Notes under the pieces: generated by a model | Told to the model about the DNA's origin: nothing | What the model saw: the letters and a program-made list of their open reading frames with translations, nothing else | Databases searched by the model: none | Program-made: the position numbers and the translations under genes | From: Aristolochia californica | Taxonomy: Eukaryota > Streptophyta > Magnoliopsida > Piperales > Aristolochiaceae | Direction: 5' to 3' | Assembly: GCA_029961685.1 (NCBI GenBank) | Contig: JARWKL010000007.1 | Span: 9,137,406-9,201,405, forward strand | Length of the DNA: 64,000 bases | Part shown: one piece after another, positions 12,881-25,642 of the stretch | Layout: every line of letters starts with the position of its first letter | How positions within the stretch are numbered: position 1 is the stretch's first letter

Positions 12881-15800
12881 ATAGATCACAACAAAATGAA
12901 AATTTTAAGAGTTCAGGTATTATCAAATTTTAGAACAACAAAAAATTTAAGCTAAAAACATTTATTCACATACCGCAAATGAACACAAAAGTTTTGATAC
13001 CCAAGTTTCAAAATTCCACTAGTTCAACCCTGATAGCTAGGAATTTTAAAAGAAAGTGTTTCTAATTGATCCTGCACATGTCTTTAATGTGGATATGCAT
13101 GCTTGAAACATGTTAAAGATGCAGATGACCTACATCCAAACCTCATTAAATTCTCAAGTTTGGGTGCGGTGGGATATTTACCAGAGCCAAACAAGACACT
13201 ATTTTTCCCATTTTTGACAAAGCTAACCTAACAATCATAGATGATTGTAAAGTGATTGATCAGTCAATCATGCATAACGGGCTATATTTTGGAAGAAATG
13301 ACATAAGGATTGGGTGTCAACACTCAGCTAAAAATTCCCCCACCTCCCCCTTTGTTTCCCGATGAATGAAAACCTGATATATAAAAACTAGAAAGATTTT
13401 ACAATCCGTAAAAGTTACAGACACCTTTTGGAATTATCTCTCTCTAGATTTGTGCGCTTCCATTTTAGATGTATACTTTTTCCTTAAATCATAACTTGAG
13501 TTTTCACTTTTCCCTTTATCTCTCGTAAACAAAAGAGTTACGGCAAACAGATCACAACAATATGAAAATTTTAGAGTTCATGTATGCAAATAATTTAGAA
13601 CAACAACAAATGTAAGAAAAGAAGATTTATTCACACAACACAAATGAACACAAAAGTTTTGATATCCATGTTTGGGAAATTCCACTAGTTCAACCCTGAT
13701 AGCTTGGAATTTTATAAGAAAGAGATTTCTAATTGATCCTGCACATGTTTTAAATGTGGACATGCATGCTTGAAACATGTTAAAGATGCAGATGACCTAT
13801 AGATCCAAACCTCACTAAATTCCAGTGTTTGGGTGCGGTGGGATGTTTACCCGAGCCAAACAATCCATTATTTTGCCTATTTTCAAAAAAACTGACCTAA
13901 CAAGCATAGATGATTGTAAAGAGATTTATTGGTCAATCATGCGTAACGGGCAATATTTTTGGAAGAAAGGACGTATGGATTGGGAGTCAACACTCAGCTA
14001 AAAATTCCCCCCTCCCTCCCCCTTTGTTTCCCGACGATTGCAAAACCTAATATATAAAAACTAGAAAGAGTTTACAATCCCTAAAAGTTACAGACACTTT
14101 TTGGAATTATCTCTCTCTACATTTGTACGCTTCCATTTTAGATATATAATTTTTCCATAAATCAAAAATTGAGTTTTCACCTTTTCCTTTATCTCTCGTA
14201 AACAAAAAAGATATGGCAAACAGATCACAACAAAATGAAAATTTAAGAGTTCAAGTATGCAAAAAATTTAGAACAACAAAAAATGTAAGCAAAGAAAATT
14301 TTATTTACACACCACAAATGAACACAAAAGTTTTGATATCCATGTTTTGGAAATTCCAATAGTTCAACCCTTATAGTTTGGAATTTTATATGAAAGAGAT
14401 TTCTAATTGATCCTGCACATGTTTTAAATGTGGATATGCATGCTTGAAAAATGTTAATGACGCAGATGACCTATGAATCCAAACCTCATTAAATTGTATG
14501 GGATATTTACCCGAGCCAAACAAGCCATTATTTTGCCCATTTACAAAAAAGATGACCTAATAATCATATATGATTCCAAAATGATTTATCGGATAATCAT
14601 GCGTAACGGGCTATATTTTTTTATGAAATGACTTTTGGATGGGAGTCAACATTCAGCTAAAAATTCCCCTGCCTCCCCCTTTGTTTCCCGATGATTGAAA
14701 AACCTTATATATAAAAACTAGAAAGAGTTTACAATCCCTAAAAGTTACAGACACTTTTTGGAATTATCTCTCTCTACATTTGTGTGCTTCCATTTTAGAT
14801 GTATACTTTTTCCTTAACTCAAAACTTGAGTTTTTACTTTTCCCTTTATCTCTCATAAACAAAAAAGATAAGGCAACCATATCACAACAAAATGAAAATT
14901 TTAGGGTTCATGTGTGCAAAAAAATTTAGAACAACAACAAATGTAGGAAAAAAAAATTTATTCACAGAACAAGAATGAACATAAAAGATTTGATATCCAT
15001 GTTTTGGAAATTCCACTAGTTCAACACTGATAGCTTGGAGTTTTATAAGAAAGAAATTTATAATCGATCCTGCACAAGTTTTAAATGTGGACATGCATGT
15101 TTGAAACATGTTAAAGATGTAGATGACCTACGGATCCGAACCTCATAAAATTCTCAAGTTTGGGTGCTGTGGGATATTTACCCTAGCCAAACAAGCCATT
15201 ATTTTGCCCATTTACAAAAAAGCTGACCTAACAATCATAGACGATTTTAAAGTGATTTATCGGTCAATCATGTTTAACGGGCTATATTTTTGTTAGAAAC
15301 GACTTATGGATTGGGAGTCAACACTCAGCTAAAAATTCCCCTGCCTCCCCTTTTGTTTCTCGACGATTGTAAAACCTGATATATAAAAATTAGAAAGAGT
15401 TTAAAATCCCTAAAAGTTAGCAACACTTATTGGAATTATCTCTCTCTATATTTGTACGTTTCCATTTTAGATGTATACTTTTTATCTAAATCAAAACTTG
15501 AGTTTTCATTTTTCCCTTTATCTCTTGTAAATAAAAAAGATAACCCAAACATATCACAACAAAATGAAAAATTTTGAGTTTATGTATGCAAAAAATTTAC
15601 TACAACACCAAATGTAAACATTGAAAATTTATTCACACATGACAAATGAACACATAACTTTTGATATCCAAGTTTTGGAAATTCCACTTGTTCAACCCTG
15701 ATAGCTTGGAATTTTATAAGACAGAGATTTCTAATTGATCCTGCACATGTTTTAAATGTGGATGTGCATGCTTGATACATGTTAAAGATGCAGATGACCT

Positions 15801-17340
15801 ACTGATCCAAACGTCATTTAATTCTCAAGTTTGATTGCGGTGGGATATTTACCTGAGCCAAACAACCCATTATTTTGCGCATTTACAAAAACGTTGACCT
15901 AACAATCATACATGATTGTAAAGTGATTTATCGGTCAATCATGCATAACGGGCTATATTTTTGAAACAAATTACTTATGGATTGGGAGTAAACACTCGGC
16001 TAAAAATTCCCCCGCCTCCCCCTTTGTTTCCAAAAGATTGCAAAACCATATATATTAAAACTAGAAAGAGTTTACAATTCCTAAAAGCTACAAACACCTT
16101 TTTGAATTATCTTTCTCTACATTTTCCCTTAAATCAAAACATGAGTTTTCACTTTTCCCTTTATCTCTCGTAAACAAAAAAGATAAGGCAAACAGATCAC
16201 AACAAAATAAAAATTTTAGAGTTCAGGCATTCAAAAAATTAGAAACAACAAAAAATGTATGTTAAGAAAATTTATTCGCACACCACAAATGAACACAAAA
16301 GTTTAGATATCCAAGTTTCGGAAATTCCACTAGTTCAACCCTGATAGCTTGGAATTTTATAAAAAAGAGATTTCTAATTGATCCCGCACAAGTTTTTAAA
16401 GTGGATATACATGCTTGAAACATGTTAAAGATGCAGATGACCAACGGATCCAAACCGCAATAAATTCTCATGTTTGGGTGCGGTGGGATATTTCCCCGAG
16501 CTAAACAAGTCATTATTTTGCCATTTATGAAAATGCTGACCTAACAATCATAGATGATTGGAAAGTGATTGATCAGTCAATCATGTGTAACGGGCTTTAT
16601 TTTTGTAAGAAATGACATATGGATTTGGTGTCAACACTCAGCTAAAAATTTCCCTGCCTCACACTTTGTTTCCCAAGGAATGCAAAACCTGATATATAAA
16701 AACTAGAAAGAGTTTACAATCCCTAAAAGTTCCAAAAACTTTTTGGAATTATCTCTTTCTACATTTGTGCGCTTCCTTTTTAGATGTATACTTTTTCCTT
16801 AAATCAAAACTTGAATTTTCACTTTTCCCTTTATCTCTTGTAAAAAAAAAAAGATACGGCAAATAGATCACAACAAAATGAAAACTTTAGAGTTCATGTA
16901 TGCAAAAAATTTAGAATGAGAACAAATGTAAGAAAGAAAATTTATTCACACAACACAATTGAACACAAAAGATTTGATATCCATGTTTTGGAAATTCCAC
17001 TAGTTCAACCCTGATAGTTTGGAATTTTGTAAGAAAGAGATTTCTAATTGATCCTGTACATGTTCTAAATGTGGACATGCATGCTTGAAACATGTTAAAG
17101 ATGTAGATGACCTACGGATCCAAACCCCATTAAATTCTGAAGTTTGGGTGTGGTGGGATATTTACCCGAGCCAAACAATCCATTATTTTTCCTATTTTAA
17201 AAAAAACTGACCTAAAAATCATAGATGATTGTAAAGTGATTTATCGGCCAATCATGTGTAACGGGCTATATTTTTGTAAGAAATGACTTATGGATTGTGA
17301 GCCAACACTCAGCTAAAAGTTCCCCCTCCCTCTTTGTTTC
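12881..17340 (+). repeat. Higher-order unit, copy 1 of about 7 monomers
   Basis: Landmarks lie at 13112, 13779, 14453, 15110, 15781, 16424 and 17094. Diagnostic variants shared with copies 2 and 3 are GACCTAATAATCA-ATATG (14551), AACACCAAATG (15604), TATTAAAACTAG with AAAGCTACAAACAC (about 16053-16095) and GACATATGGATTTGGTGTC (16613). This copy carries an additional monomer between the first two markers. An earlier partial match to the last marker lies near 13301. A 30 bp deletion near 16122 removes the segment between CTACATTT and CCTTAAATC. Confidence 0.75.
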
Positions 17341-18359
17341 CCGACGATTGCAAAGCCTAATATATATAAACTAGAAAGAGTTTACAATCCCTAAAAGTTA
17401 CAAACACTTTTTTGAATTATCTCTCTCTACATGTCTACGCTTCCATTTTAGATTTATACTTTTTCCTTAAATCAAAACTTGAGTTTCCACTTTTCCCTTT
17501 ATCTCTAGTAAACAAAAAAGTAAGGCCAACAGATCACAACAAAATGAAAGTTTTAGAGTTGATGTATGCACAAAATTTAGAACAACAACAAATTTAAGCA
17601 AAGAAAATTTATTCACACACCACAAATGAACACAATAGTTTTTATATCCAAGTTTGGGAAATTCCACTAGTTCAATATTGATAGCTTTGAATTTTATAAG
17701 AAAGTGATTTCTAATGAATCCTACACATGTTTTTAATGAGGATATGCATGCTTGAACAATGTTAAAGATACAGAAGACCTACAGATCAAAACCACATTCA
17801 ATTCTCATGTTTGGATGCGGTGTGATATTTACCCAAGTCAAACAAGCCATTATTTTGCCCTTTTACAAAAAAGCTGACCTAAAAATCATATATGATTGTA
17901 AAGTGATTTATCGGTCAGTCATGCGTAACAGACTATATTTTTGTAAGAAATGACTTATGGATTGGAAGTCAACACTCGGCTAAAAATTCCTCCGCTTCTG
18001 TCTTTGTTTCCTGACGATTGCAAAACCTGATATTTAAAAACTAGAAAGAGTTTACAATCCCTCAAAGTTATAGACACTTTTTGGAATTTTTGCTCTCTAC
18101 ATTTGTGCGCTTCCATTTTAGATGTATACCTTTTCCTTAAATCAAAACATGAGTTTTCACTTTTCCCTTTATCTCTCGTACAAAAAAAAGATAAGACAAA
18201 CAGATCACAACAAAATGAAAATTTTAGATTTCATGTATGCAAAAAATTTAGAATAACAACAAATGTAAGAAAAGAAAATTTATTCACACAACACAAATGA
18301 ACACAAAAGTTTTGATATCCATGTTTTTGAAATTCTACTAGTTCAACCCTGTTAGCTTG

Positions 18360-19700
18360 GAATTTATAAGAAAGAAATTTCTAATTGATCCTGCACATGT
18401 TTTAAATGTGGACATGCATGCTTGAAACATGCTAAAGATGCAGATGACCTACGGATCCAACCCTCATTAAATTCCCAAATTTGGGTGCGCTGGGATATTT
18501 ACCTGAGCCAAACAATCCATTATTTTGCCTATTTTAAAAAAAAAACTGACCTAACAATCATAGATGATTGTAAACTAATTTATCGGTCAATCATGTGTAA
18601 TGAGCTATATTTTTGTAAGAAATGACTTACGGATTGGGATTCAACACTCAGCTAAAAATTACCCTCCCCCTTTGTTTCCTGACGAAAGCAAAACTTGATA
18701 TATAAAAACTAGAAAGAGTTTACAATCCCTAAAAGTTACGGACACTTTTTGGAATTATCTCTTTCCACATTTGTACGCTTCTATTTTAGATTTATACTTT
18801 TTCCCTCAAATCAAAACTTGAGTTTTCACTTTTCCCTTTATCTCTCGTAAAAAAAAGATACGACAAACATATCACAACAAAATGCAAATTTTAGAGTTCA
18901 TGTATGCAAAAAATTTAGAACAAGAAAAAATGTAAGCAAAGGAAATTTATTCACACACCACAAATGAACACAAAAGTTTTGGTATCCAAGTATCAGAAAT
19001 TCCACTAGTTCAACCCTAATAGCTTGGAATTTTATAAGAAAGAGATTTCTAATTGATCCTGCACATGTTTTAAATGTGGATATGCATGCTTGAAAAATGT
19101 TAAAGATGCAAATGACCTATGGATCCAAACCTCATTAAATTCTCAAGTTTGGGTGCAGTGGGATATTTACCCGAGCCAAACAATCCATTATTTTGCCTAT
19201 TTAAAAAAAAAACTGACCTAACAATCGTAGATGATTGTAAACTAATTTATCGGTCAATCATGCGTAACAGGCTATATTTTTGTATGAAATGACTTACGGA
19301 TTGGGATTCAACACTCAGCTAAAAATTACCCTCCCCCTTTGTTTCCTGACGATTGCAAAACTTGATATATAAAAACTAGAAAGAGTTTACAATCCCTAAA
19401 AGTTACAGAGACTTTTTGGAATTATCTCTCTCTATATTTGTACGCTTCCATTTTAGATTTATACTTTTCCCTCAAATCAAAACTTGAGTTTTCACTTTTC
19501 CCTTTATCTCTCGTAAACAAAAAAGATATGGCAAACATATCACAACAAAATGAAAATTTAAGAGTTCATGTATGCAAAAAATTTAGAACACGAAAAAATG
19601 TAAGTAAAGGAAATTTATTCACACACCACAAATGAATACAAAATTTTTGATATCCAAGTTTCAGAAATTCCACTAGTTCAACCCTAATAGCTTGGAATTT
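18360..19700 (+). repeat. Pair of sister monomers from a single-unit duplication
   Basis: Two adjacent units share a run of private variants about 673-678 bp apart: ATCCATTATTTTGCCTAT followed by an extra-long A run and CTGACC, GTAAACTAATTTATCGGTC, CTTACGGATTGGGATTCAAC and AAAATTACCCTCCCCC. The last three are not seen elsewhere in this combination. The pair accounts for higher-order copy 2 having eight monomers where copy 3 has seven. Confidence 0.8.
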
Positions 19701-21951
19701 TATAAGAAAGAGATTTCCAATTGATCCTGCACATGTTTTAAATGTGGATATGCATGCTTGAAAAATTTTAAAGATTCAGATGACCTATGGATCCAAACCT
19801 CATTAAATTCTCAAGTTTGGGTGTGGTGGGATATTCACCCGAGCCAAACATGCCATTATTTTGCCCATTTACAAAAAAGACGACCTAATAATCACATATG
19901 AGTGTAAAGTGATATATTGGACAATCATGCGTAATGGCCTATATTTTTGTACAAAATGACGTTTGGATTGGGAGTTAAAACTCAGCTAAAAATTCCCCCG
20001 CCTCCCTCTTTGTTTCCCGACGATTGCAAAACCTGATATATAAAACTAGAAAGAATTTACAATCCCTAAAAGTTAGCAACACTTTTTGGAATTATTTCTC
20101 TCTACATTTGTACGTTTCCATTTTAGATGTTTACTTTTTCCATAAATCAAAACTTGAGTTTTCAATTTTCCCTTTATCTCTAATAAACAAAAAAGATAAC
20201 ACACATAGATCCCAACAAAATGAATATTTTTGAGTTTATGTATGCAAAAAATTTACAACAACACCAAATGAAAACATAGAAAATTTATTCACACACGACA
20301 AATGAACACAAATTTTTTGATATCCAAGTTTGGGAAATTCCACTAGTTCAACCCTGATCGCTTGGAATTTTATAAGAAAGAGATTGTTAATTGATCCTAC
20401 ACATGTTTTAAATGTGGATGTGCATGCTTGAAACATGTTAAAGATGCAGATGACCTACGGATCCAAACTTCATTAAATTCTCAAGTTTGTGTGCGGTGGG
20501 ATATTTACCCAAGCCAAACAAGCCATTACTTTGCCCATAGATGATTGTAAAGCGATTTATCGGTCAGTCATGCGTAATGGGCTATATTTTTGTAAGAAAT
20601 TACTTATGGATTGGGAGTCAACACTCGGCTATAAATTCCCCCGCCTCCCCCTTTGTTTACCGACCATTGCAAAACCATAGATATTAAAACTAGAAAGATT
20701 TTACAATCCCTAAAAGCTACAAACACTTTTTGGAATTATATTTCTCTACATTTGTGCGTTTCCATTTTAGATGTACACTTTTCCCTTTATCTCTTGTAAA
20801 AAAAAAGATAACACAAACATATCACAAAAAAATAAAATTTTTAGAATTCAGGTATTCAAAAAATTTAGAACAACAAAAAATGTAAGCTAAGAAAATTTAT
20901 TCATCCACAACAATTGAACACAAAAGTTTTGACATCCAAGTTTCAGAAATTCCACTAGGTCAACTCTGTTAGCTTGGAATTTTATAAGAAAGAGATTTCT
21001 AATTGATCCTGCATATGTTTTTAATGTGGATATGCATGCTTGAAACATGTTACAGATGCAAATGACCTACGGATCCAAACCTCATTAAATTCTCAAGTTT
21101 GGGTGCGGTGGGATATTAACCTGAGCCAAACAAGACATTATTTTACCCATTTACGAAAAAGCTGACCTAACAATCATAGATGGTTGGAAAGTTATTTATC
21201 AGTCAATCATGCATAATGGGCTATATTTTTTTATGAAATGACATATGGATTTGGTGTCAACACTCTACTAAAAAATCGCCAGCCCCACCCTTTGTTTCCC
21301 GACGGATGCAAAACCTGATGTATAAAAACTAGAAAGAGTTTCCAATCCATAAAAGTTTGAGACACTTTTTGGAATTATCTCTCTCTACATTTCTGCGCTT
21401 CCATTTTAGATGGATACTTTTTCCTTAAATCAAAACTTGAGTTTTCACTTTTCCCTTTATCTCTCGTAACCAAAAAAGATAAGGCAAACAGATCACAACA
21501 AAATGAAAATTTTAGAGTTCATGTATGCAAAAAATTTAGAACAAAAACAAATGTATGCAAAGAAAATTTATTCACGCACCACAAATGATCACAAAAGTTT
21601 TGATATCCAAGTTTGGGAAATTCCACAAGTTCAACTCTGGTTGCTTGGAATTTTATAAGAAATAGATTTTTAATTGATCTTGCACATGTTTTAAATGTGG
21701 ATATGCATTCTTGAAACATATTAAATATGCAAATGACCTATGGATCCAAACCTCATTCAATTCTCAAGTTTAGGTGCGGTTGGATATTTGCCCGAGCCAA
21801 ACAATCTATTATTTTGCCCATTTACAAAAACTTTGACCTAACAATCATAGATGATTGTAAAGTGATTTATTTGTCAATCATGCGTAACGGGCTATATTTT
21901 TTTAAGAAATGACTTATGGATTGGAAGTCAACACTCGGCTTAAATTTCCCA

Positions 21952-21961
21952 CCCCCCCCCC
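21952..21961 (+). repeat. Homopolymer run of 10 C
   Basis: Expanded C-rich tract at the usual monomer position, followed by TCCTCC. Confidence 0.9.
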
Positions 21962-22510
21962 TCCTCCTTTGTTTCCCGACGATTGCAAAATCTGCTATAT
22001 AAAAACTAGAAAGAGTTTACAATCCCTAAAAGTTACAGACACTTTTTGGAATTATCTCTCTCTACATGTGTGCGTTTCCATTTTAGACGTATATTTTTTA
22101 CTTAAATCAAACTTGTGTTTTCACTTTTCGCTTTATCTTTCGTAAACAAAAAAGATAAGTCAAACATATCACAACAAAATGAAAATTTTAGAGTTGATGA
22201 ATGTAAAAAATTTAGAACAACGATAAATGTAAGCAAAGAAAATTTATTCATGCACCACAAATGAACACTAAAGTTTTGATATCCAAGTTTGGGAAATTCC
22301 ACTAGTTCAACCCTGATAGCTTGGAATTATATAAGAAAGAGATTTGTAATTGATCCTACACATGTGTTAAATATGCATGCTTGATACATGTTAAAGGTGC
22401 AGATGACCTATGGATGCAAACTTCATTAAATTCTCAAGTTTGGGTGCTGTGGGACATTTACCCGAGCCAAACAAGCCATTATTTTGCCCATTTACAAAAA
22501 AGTTGACCTA

Positions 22511-22528
22511 ACAATCATAGATGATTGT
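22511..22528. repeat. Conserved inverted repeat (hairpin), representative copy
   Basis: ACAATCAT-AG-ATGATTGT is a perfect inverted repeat with 8 bp arms and a 2-base centre. It recurs at this position in most monomers, often intact, with single changes in others. About 20 bp downstream the GGTCAATCATGCG segment supplies a third CAATCAT half-site in direct orientation. It could be a dimeric protein binding site or a small cruciform; no function can be assigned. Confidence 0.8.
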
Positions 22529-22659
22529 AAAGTGATTTATAGGTCAATCATGCGTAACGGGCTACATTTTTGTGAGAAATGACTTATGGATTGGGATTCA
22601 ACACACGGCTAAAAATTCCCCCACCTCCCCATCCCTTTCCCGACTATTTCAAAACCTGA

Positions 22660-22668
22660 TATATAAAA
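22660..22668 (+). promoter_or_regulatory. TATA-like motif conserved in monomers, representative copy
   Basis: TATATAAAA follows AAAACCTGA and precedes ACTAGAAAGAG in most monomers. It looks like a plant or animal TATA box, but an AT-rich repeat can contain this by chance, and no transcription start or transcript can be seen. Promoter activity is only a possibility. Confidence 0.25.
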
Positions 22669-23963
22669 ACTAGAAAGAGTTTACAATCCGTAAAAGTTAT
22701 AGAAACTTTTTGGAATTATCTATCTCTACATTTTTGCGTTTCCATTGTAGATGTATACATTTTCCTCAAATAAAAACTTGAGTTTTCACTTTTCCCTTTA
22801 TCTCTCATAAAAAAAAAAAAAGATAAGGCAAACAGATGACAACAAAATGAAAATTTTAGAGTTCATGTATGCAAAAAATTAAGAACAACAACAAATGTAA
22901 GCAAAGAAAATTTATTCACACACCGCAAATGAACACAATAGCTTTTATATCCAAGTTTGGGAAATTCCACTTGTTCAATATTGATAGCTAGGAATTTTAT
23001 AAGAAAGTGATTTCTAATTGATCCTACACATGTTTTTAATGAGGATATGGATGCTTGAAACATGTTAAAGATACAGATGACCTACGGATCAAAACCTCAT
23101 TATATTCTCAAGTTTGGATGCGGTGGGATATTTACTCGAGCCAAACAAGCCGTTATTTTACCCATTTACAAAAATGATGACCTAACAATCATATATGATT
23201 GTAAAGTGATTTATCAGTCAGTCATGCATAACAGACTATATTTTTGTAAGAGTTGACTTATGGATTGGGAGTCAACACTCGGCTAAAAATTCCTCCGCCT
23301 CTGCCTTTGTTTCCCGACGATTGCAAAACCTGATATATAAAAACAAGAAAGAGTTTATAATCCCCAAAAATTACAGACAGTTTTTGGAATTTTCGCTCTC
23401 TACATTTGTGAGCTTCCATTTTAGATGTATACTTTTTCCTTAAATCAAAACATGAGTTTTCACTTTTCCCTTTATCACTCGTAAACAAAAAAGATAAGGC
23501 ATATAGATCAAAGCAAAATGAAAATTTTAGATTCCATGTATGCAAAAAATTTAGAACAAAAAAAAATGTAAGAAAAGAAAATTTATTCACACAACACAAA
23601 TGAACACAAATGTTTTGATATCCATGTTTTGGAAATTCCACTAGTTCAACCCTGAAAGCTTGGAATTTATAAGAAAGAGATTTCTAATTGATCCTGCACA
23701 TGTTTTAAATGTGGACATGCATGCTTGAAACATTTTAAACATGCAGATGACCTATGGATCCAAACCTCATTAAATTCAGAAGTTTGGGTGTGGTGGGATA
23801 TTTTTCGGAGCCAAACAATCCATTATTTTGCCTATTTTCAAAAAAAATTGACCTAACAATCATAGATGATTGTAAAGTGATGTATCGGTCAATCATGCGC
23901 AACGGGCTATATTTTTGAAAGAAATGACATATGGATTGGGAGTCAACACTCAACTAAAAATCT

Positions 23964-23975
23964 CCCCCCCCCCCC
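23964..23975 (+). repeat. Homopolymer run of 12 C
   Basis: Expanded C-rich tract at the usual monomer position, between TCT and TGTGTTTC. The interrupting G and T of the consensus tract are gone. Confidence 0.9.
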
Positions 23976-25318
23976 TGTGTTTCTCGACGATTGCAAAACC
24001 TGATATATAAAAACTAGAAAGAGTTTTAAAATCCCTAAAAGTTATAGACACTTTTTGGAATTATCTATCTCCACATTTTTACGCTTCCATTTTAGATTTA
24101 TACTTTTCCCTTAAATCAAAACTTGAGTATTCACTTTTCCCTTTATCTCTCGTAAACAAAAAAGATATGGCAAACCGATCACAACAAAATGAAAATTTTA
24201 GAGTTCATGTATGCAAAAAATTTAGAACAAGAACAAATGTAAGCAAAGAAAATTTAGTCACACACCACAAATTTACACCAAAGTTTTGATTTCTAAGTTT
24301 CGGAAATTCCACTAGTTCAACCCTGATAGCTTGGAATTTTATAAGAAAGAGATTTCTAATTGATCCTGCACATATTTTAAATGTGGATATGCATGCTTGA
24401 AAAATGTTAAAGATGCAGATGACCAACGGATCTAAACCTCATTAAATTCTCAAGTTTGGGTGCGGTGGGATATTTACCCGAGCCAAACAAGCCACTATTT
24501 TGCCCATTTACAAAAAAGATGACCTAATAATCACATATGATTGTAAAGTGATATATCATACAATCATGCATAACTGGCTATATTTTTGTACGAAATGACT
24601 TTTGGATTGGGAGTCAACACTCAGCTAAAAATTCCCCTGCCTCCCCCCTTTGTTTCTTGACGATTGCAAAACCAGATATATAAAAACTAGAAAGAGTTTA
24701 CATTCCCTAAAATTTAGCAACACTTTTTGGAATTATCTCTCTCTACATTTGTGCGTTTCCATTTTAGATGTATGTCTTCTCCTGAAATTAAAACTTTAGT
24801 TTTCACTTTTTCCCTTTATCTCACGTAAAAAAAAGATAAGGCAAACAGATGACACCAAAATAAAAATTTTAGAGTTCATGTATGCAAAAAATTTACAAGA
24901 ACACCAAATGTTAACAAAGAAAATTTATTCACACATGAAAAATGAACACAAAAGTTTTGATATCCAAGTTTGGGAAATTCCACTAGTTCAACCCTGATAG
25001 CTTGGAATTTTATAAGAAAGAGATTTTTAATTGATTGTGCACATGTTTTAAATGTGGATGTGCATGCTTGAAACATGTTAAAGATGCAGATGACCTATGG
25101 ATCCTAACTTCATTAAATTCTCAAGTTTGCGTGAAGTGAGATATTTTCCTGAGCCAAACTATTTATTATTTTACCCATTTACAAAAACGCTGACCTCACA
25201 ATCATAGATGATTGTAAAGTGATTTATCGGTCAATCATGCATAACGGGCTATAATTTTGTATGAAATGACTTATGTATTGGGAGTCAATACTCGGCTAAA
25301 AATTCCCCCACCTCCCCC

Positions 25319-25642
25319 TGATCGCTTGGAATTTAATAGGAAAGAGATTTTTAATTGAACTTGCACTTGTTTTAAATGTGGATGCGCATGCTTGAAACAT
25401 ATTAAAGATGTAGATGACCTACGGATCCAAACCTCATTAAATTCTCAAGTATGGGTGCGGTGGATATTTACTCGAGCCAAACAATTTATTATTTTTCCCA
25501 TTTACAAAAAAGCTGACCTCAGAATTATAGATGATTGTAAAGTGATTTATCAGTCAATCATGTGTAACATGCTATAGTTTTGAATGAAATGACTTATGTA
25601 TTGGGAGTCAACACTCGGCTAAAAATTCCCCCGCCTCCCCCT
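25319..25642 (+). repeat. Partial tandem duplication of 324 bp
   Basis: At about 25319 the C-rich tract (CCTCCCCCT) joins GATCGCTTGGAATTT, skipping the following half monomer. The sequence after the join repeats the half monomer just before it: rare forms CTGACCTCA and GAAATGACTTATGTATTGGG occur in both copies, and the two landmarks are 324 bp apart (25077 and 25401). A CCCT shared by both parents of the join is the likely microhomology. Confidence 0.85.

Larger units (their letters stand above)
17341..22600 (+). repeat. Higher-order unit, copy 2 (7 monomers plus one duplicated)
   Basis: Landmarks lie at 17761, 18431, 19099, 19767, 20437, 21049, 21720 and 22390. The ordered markers are TTCAATATTGATAGCT (17670), ATCCATTATTTTGCCTAT (18506 and again 19183), GACCTAATAATCACATATG (19883), AACACCAAATG (20261), AAAGCTACAAACAC (20714), GACATATGGATTTGGTGTC (21239) and CTACATGTGTGCG (22063). 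The ATCCATT marker is present twice because one monomer was duplicated. Two small deletions near 20536 and 20780 shorten the interval ending at 21049 to 612 bp. Confidence 0.8.
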
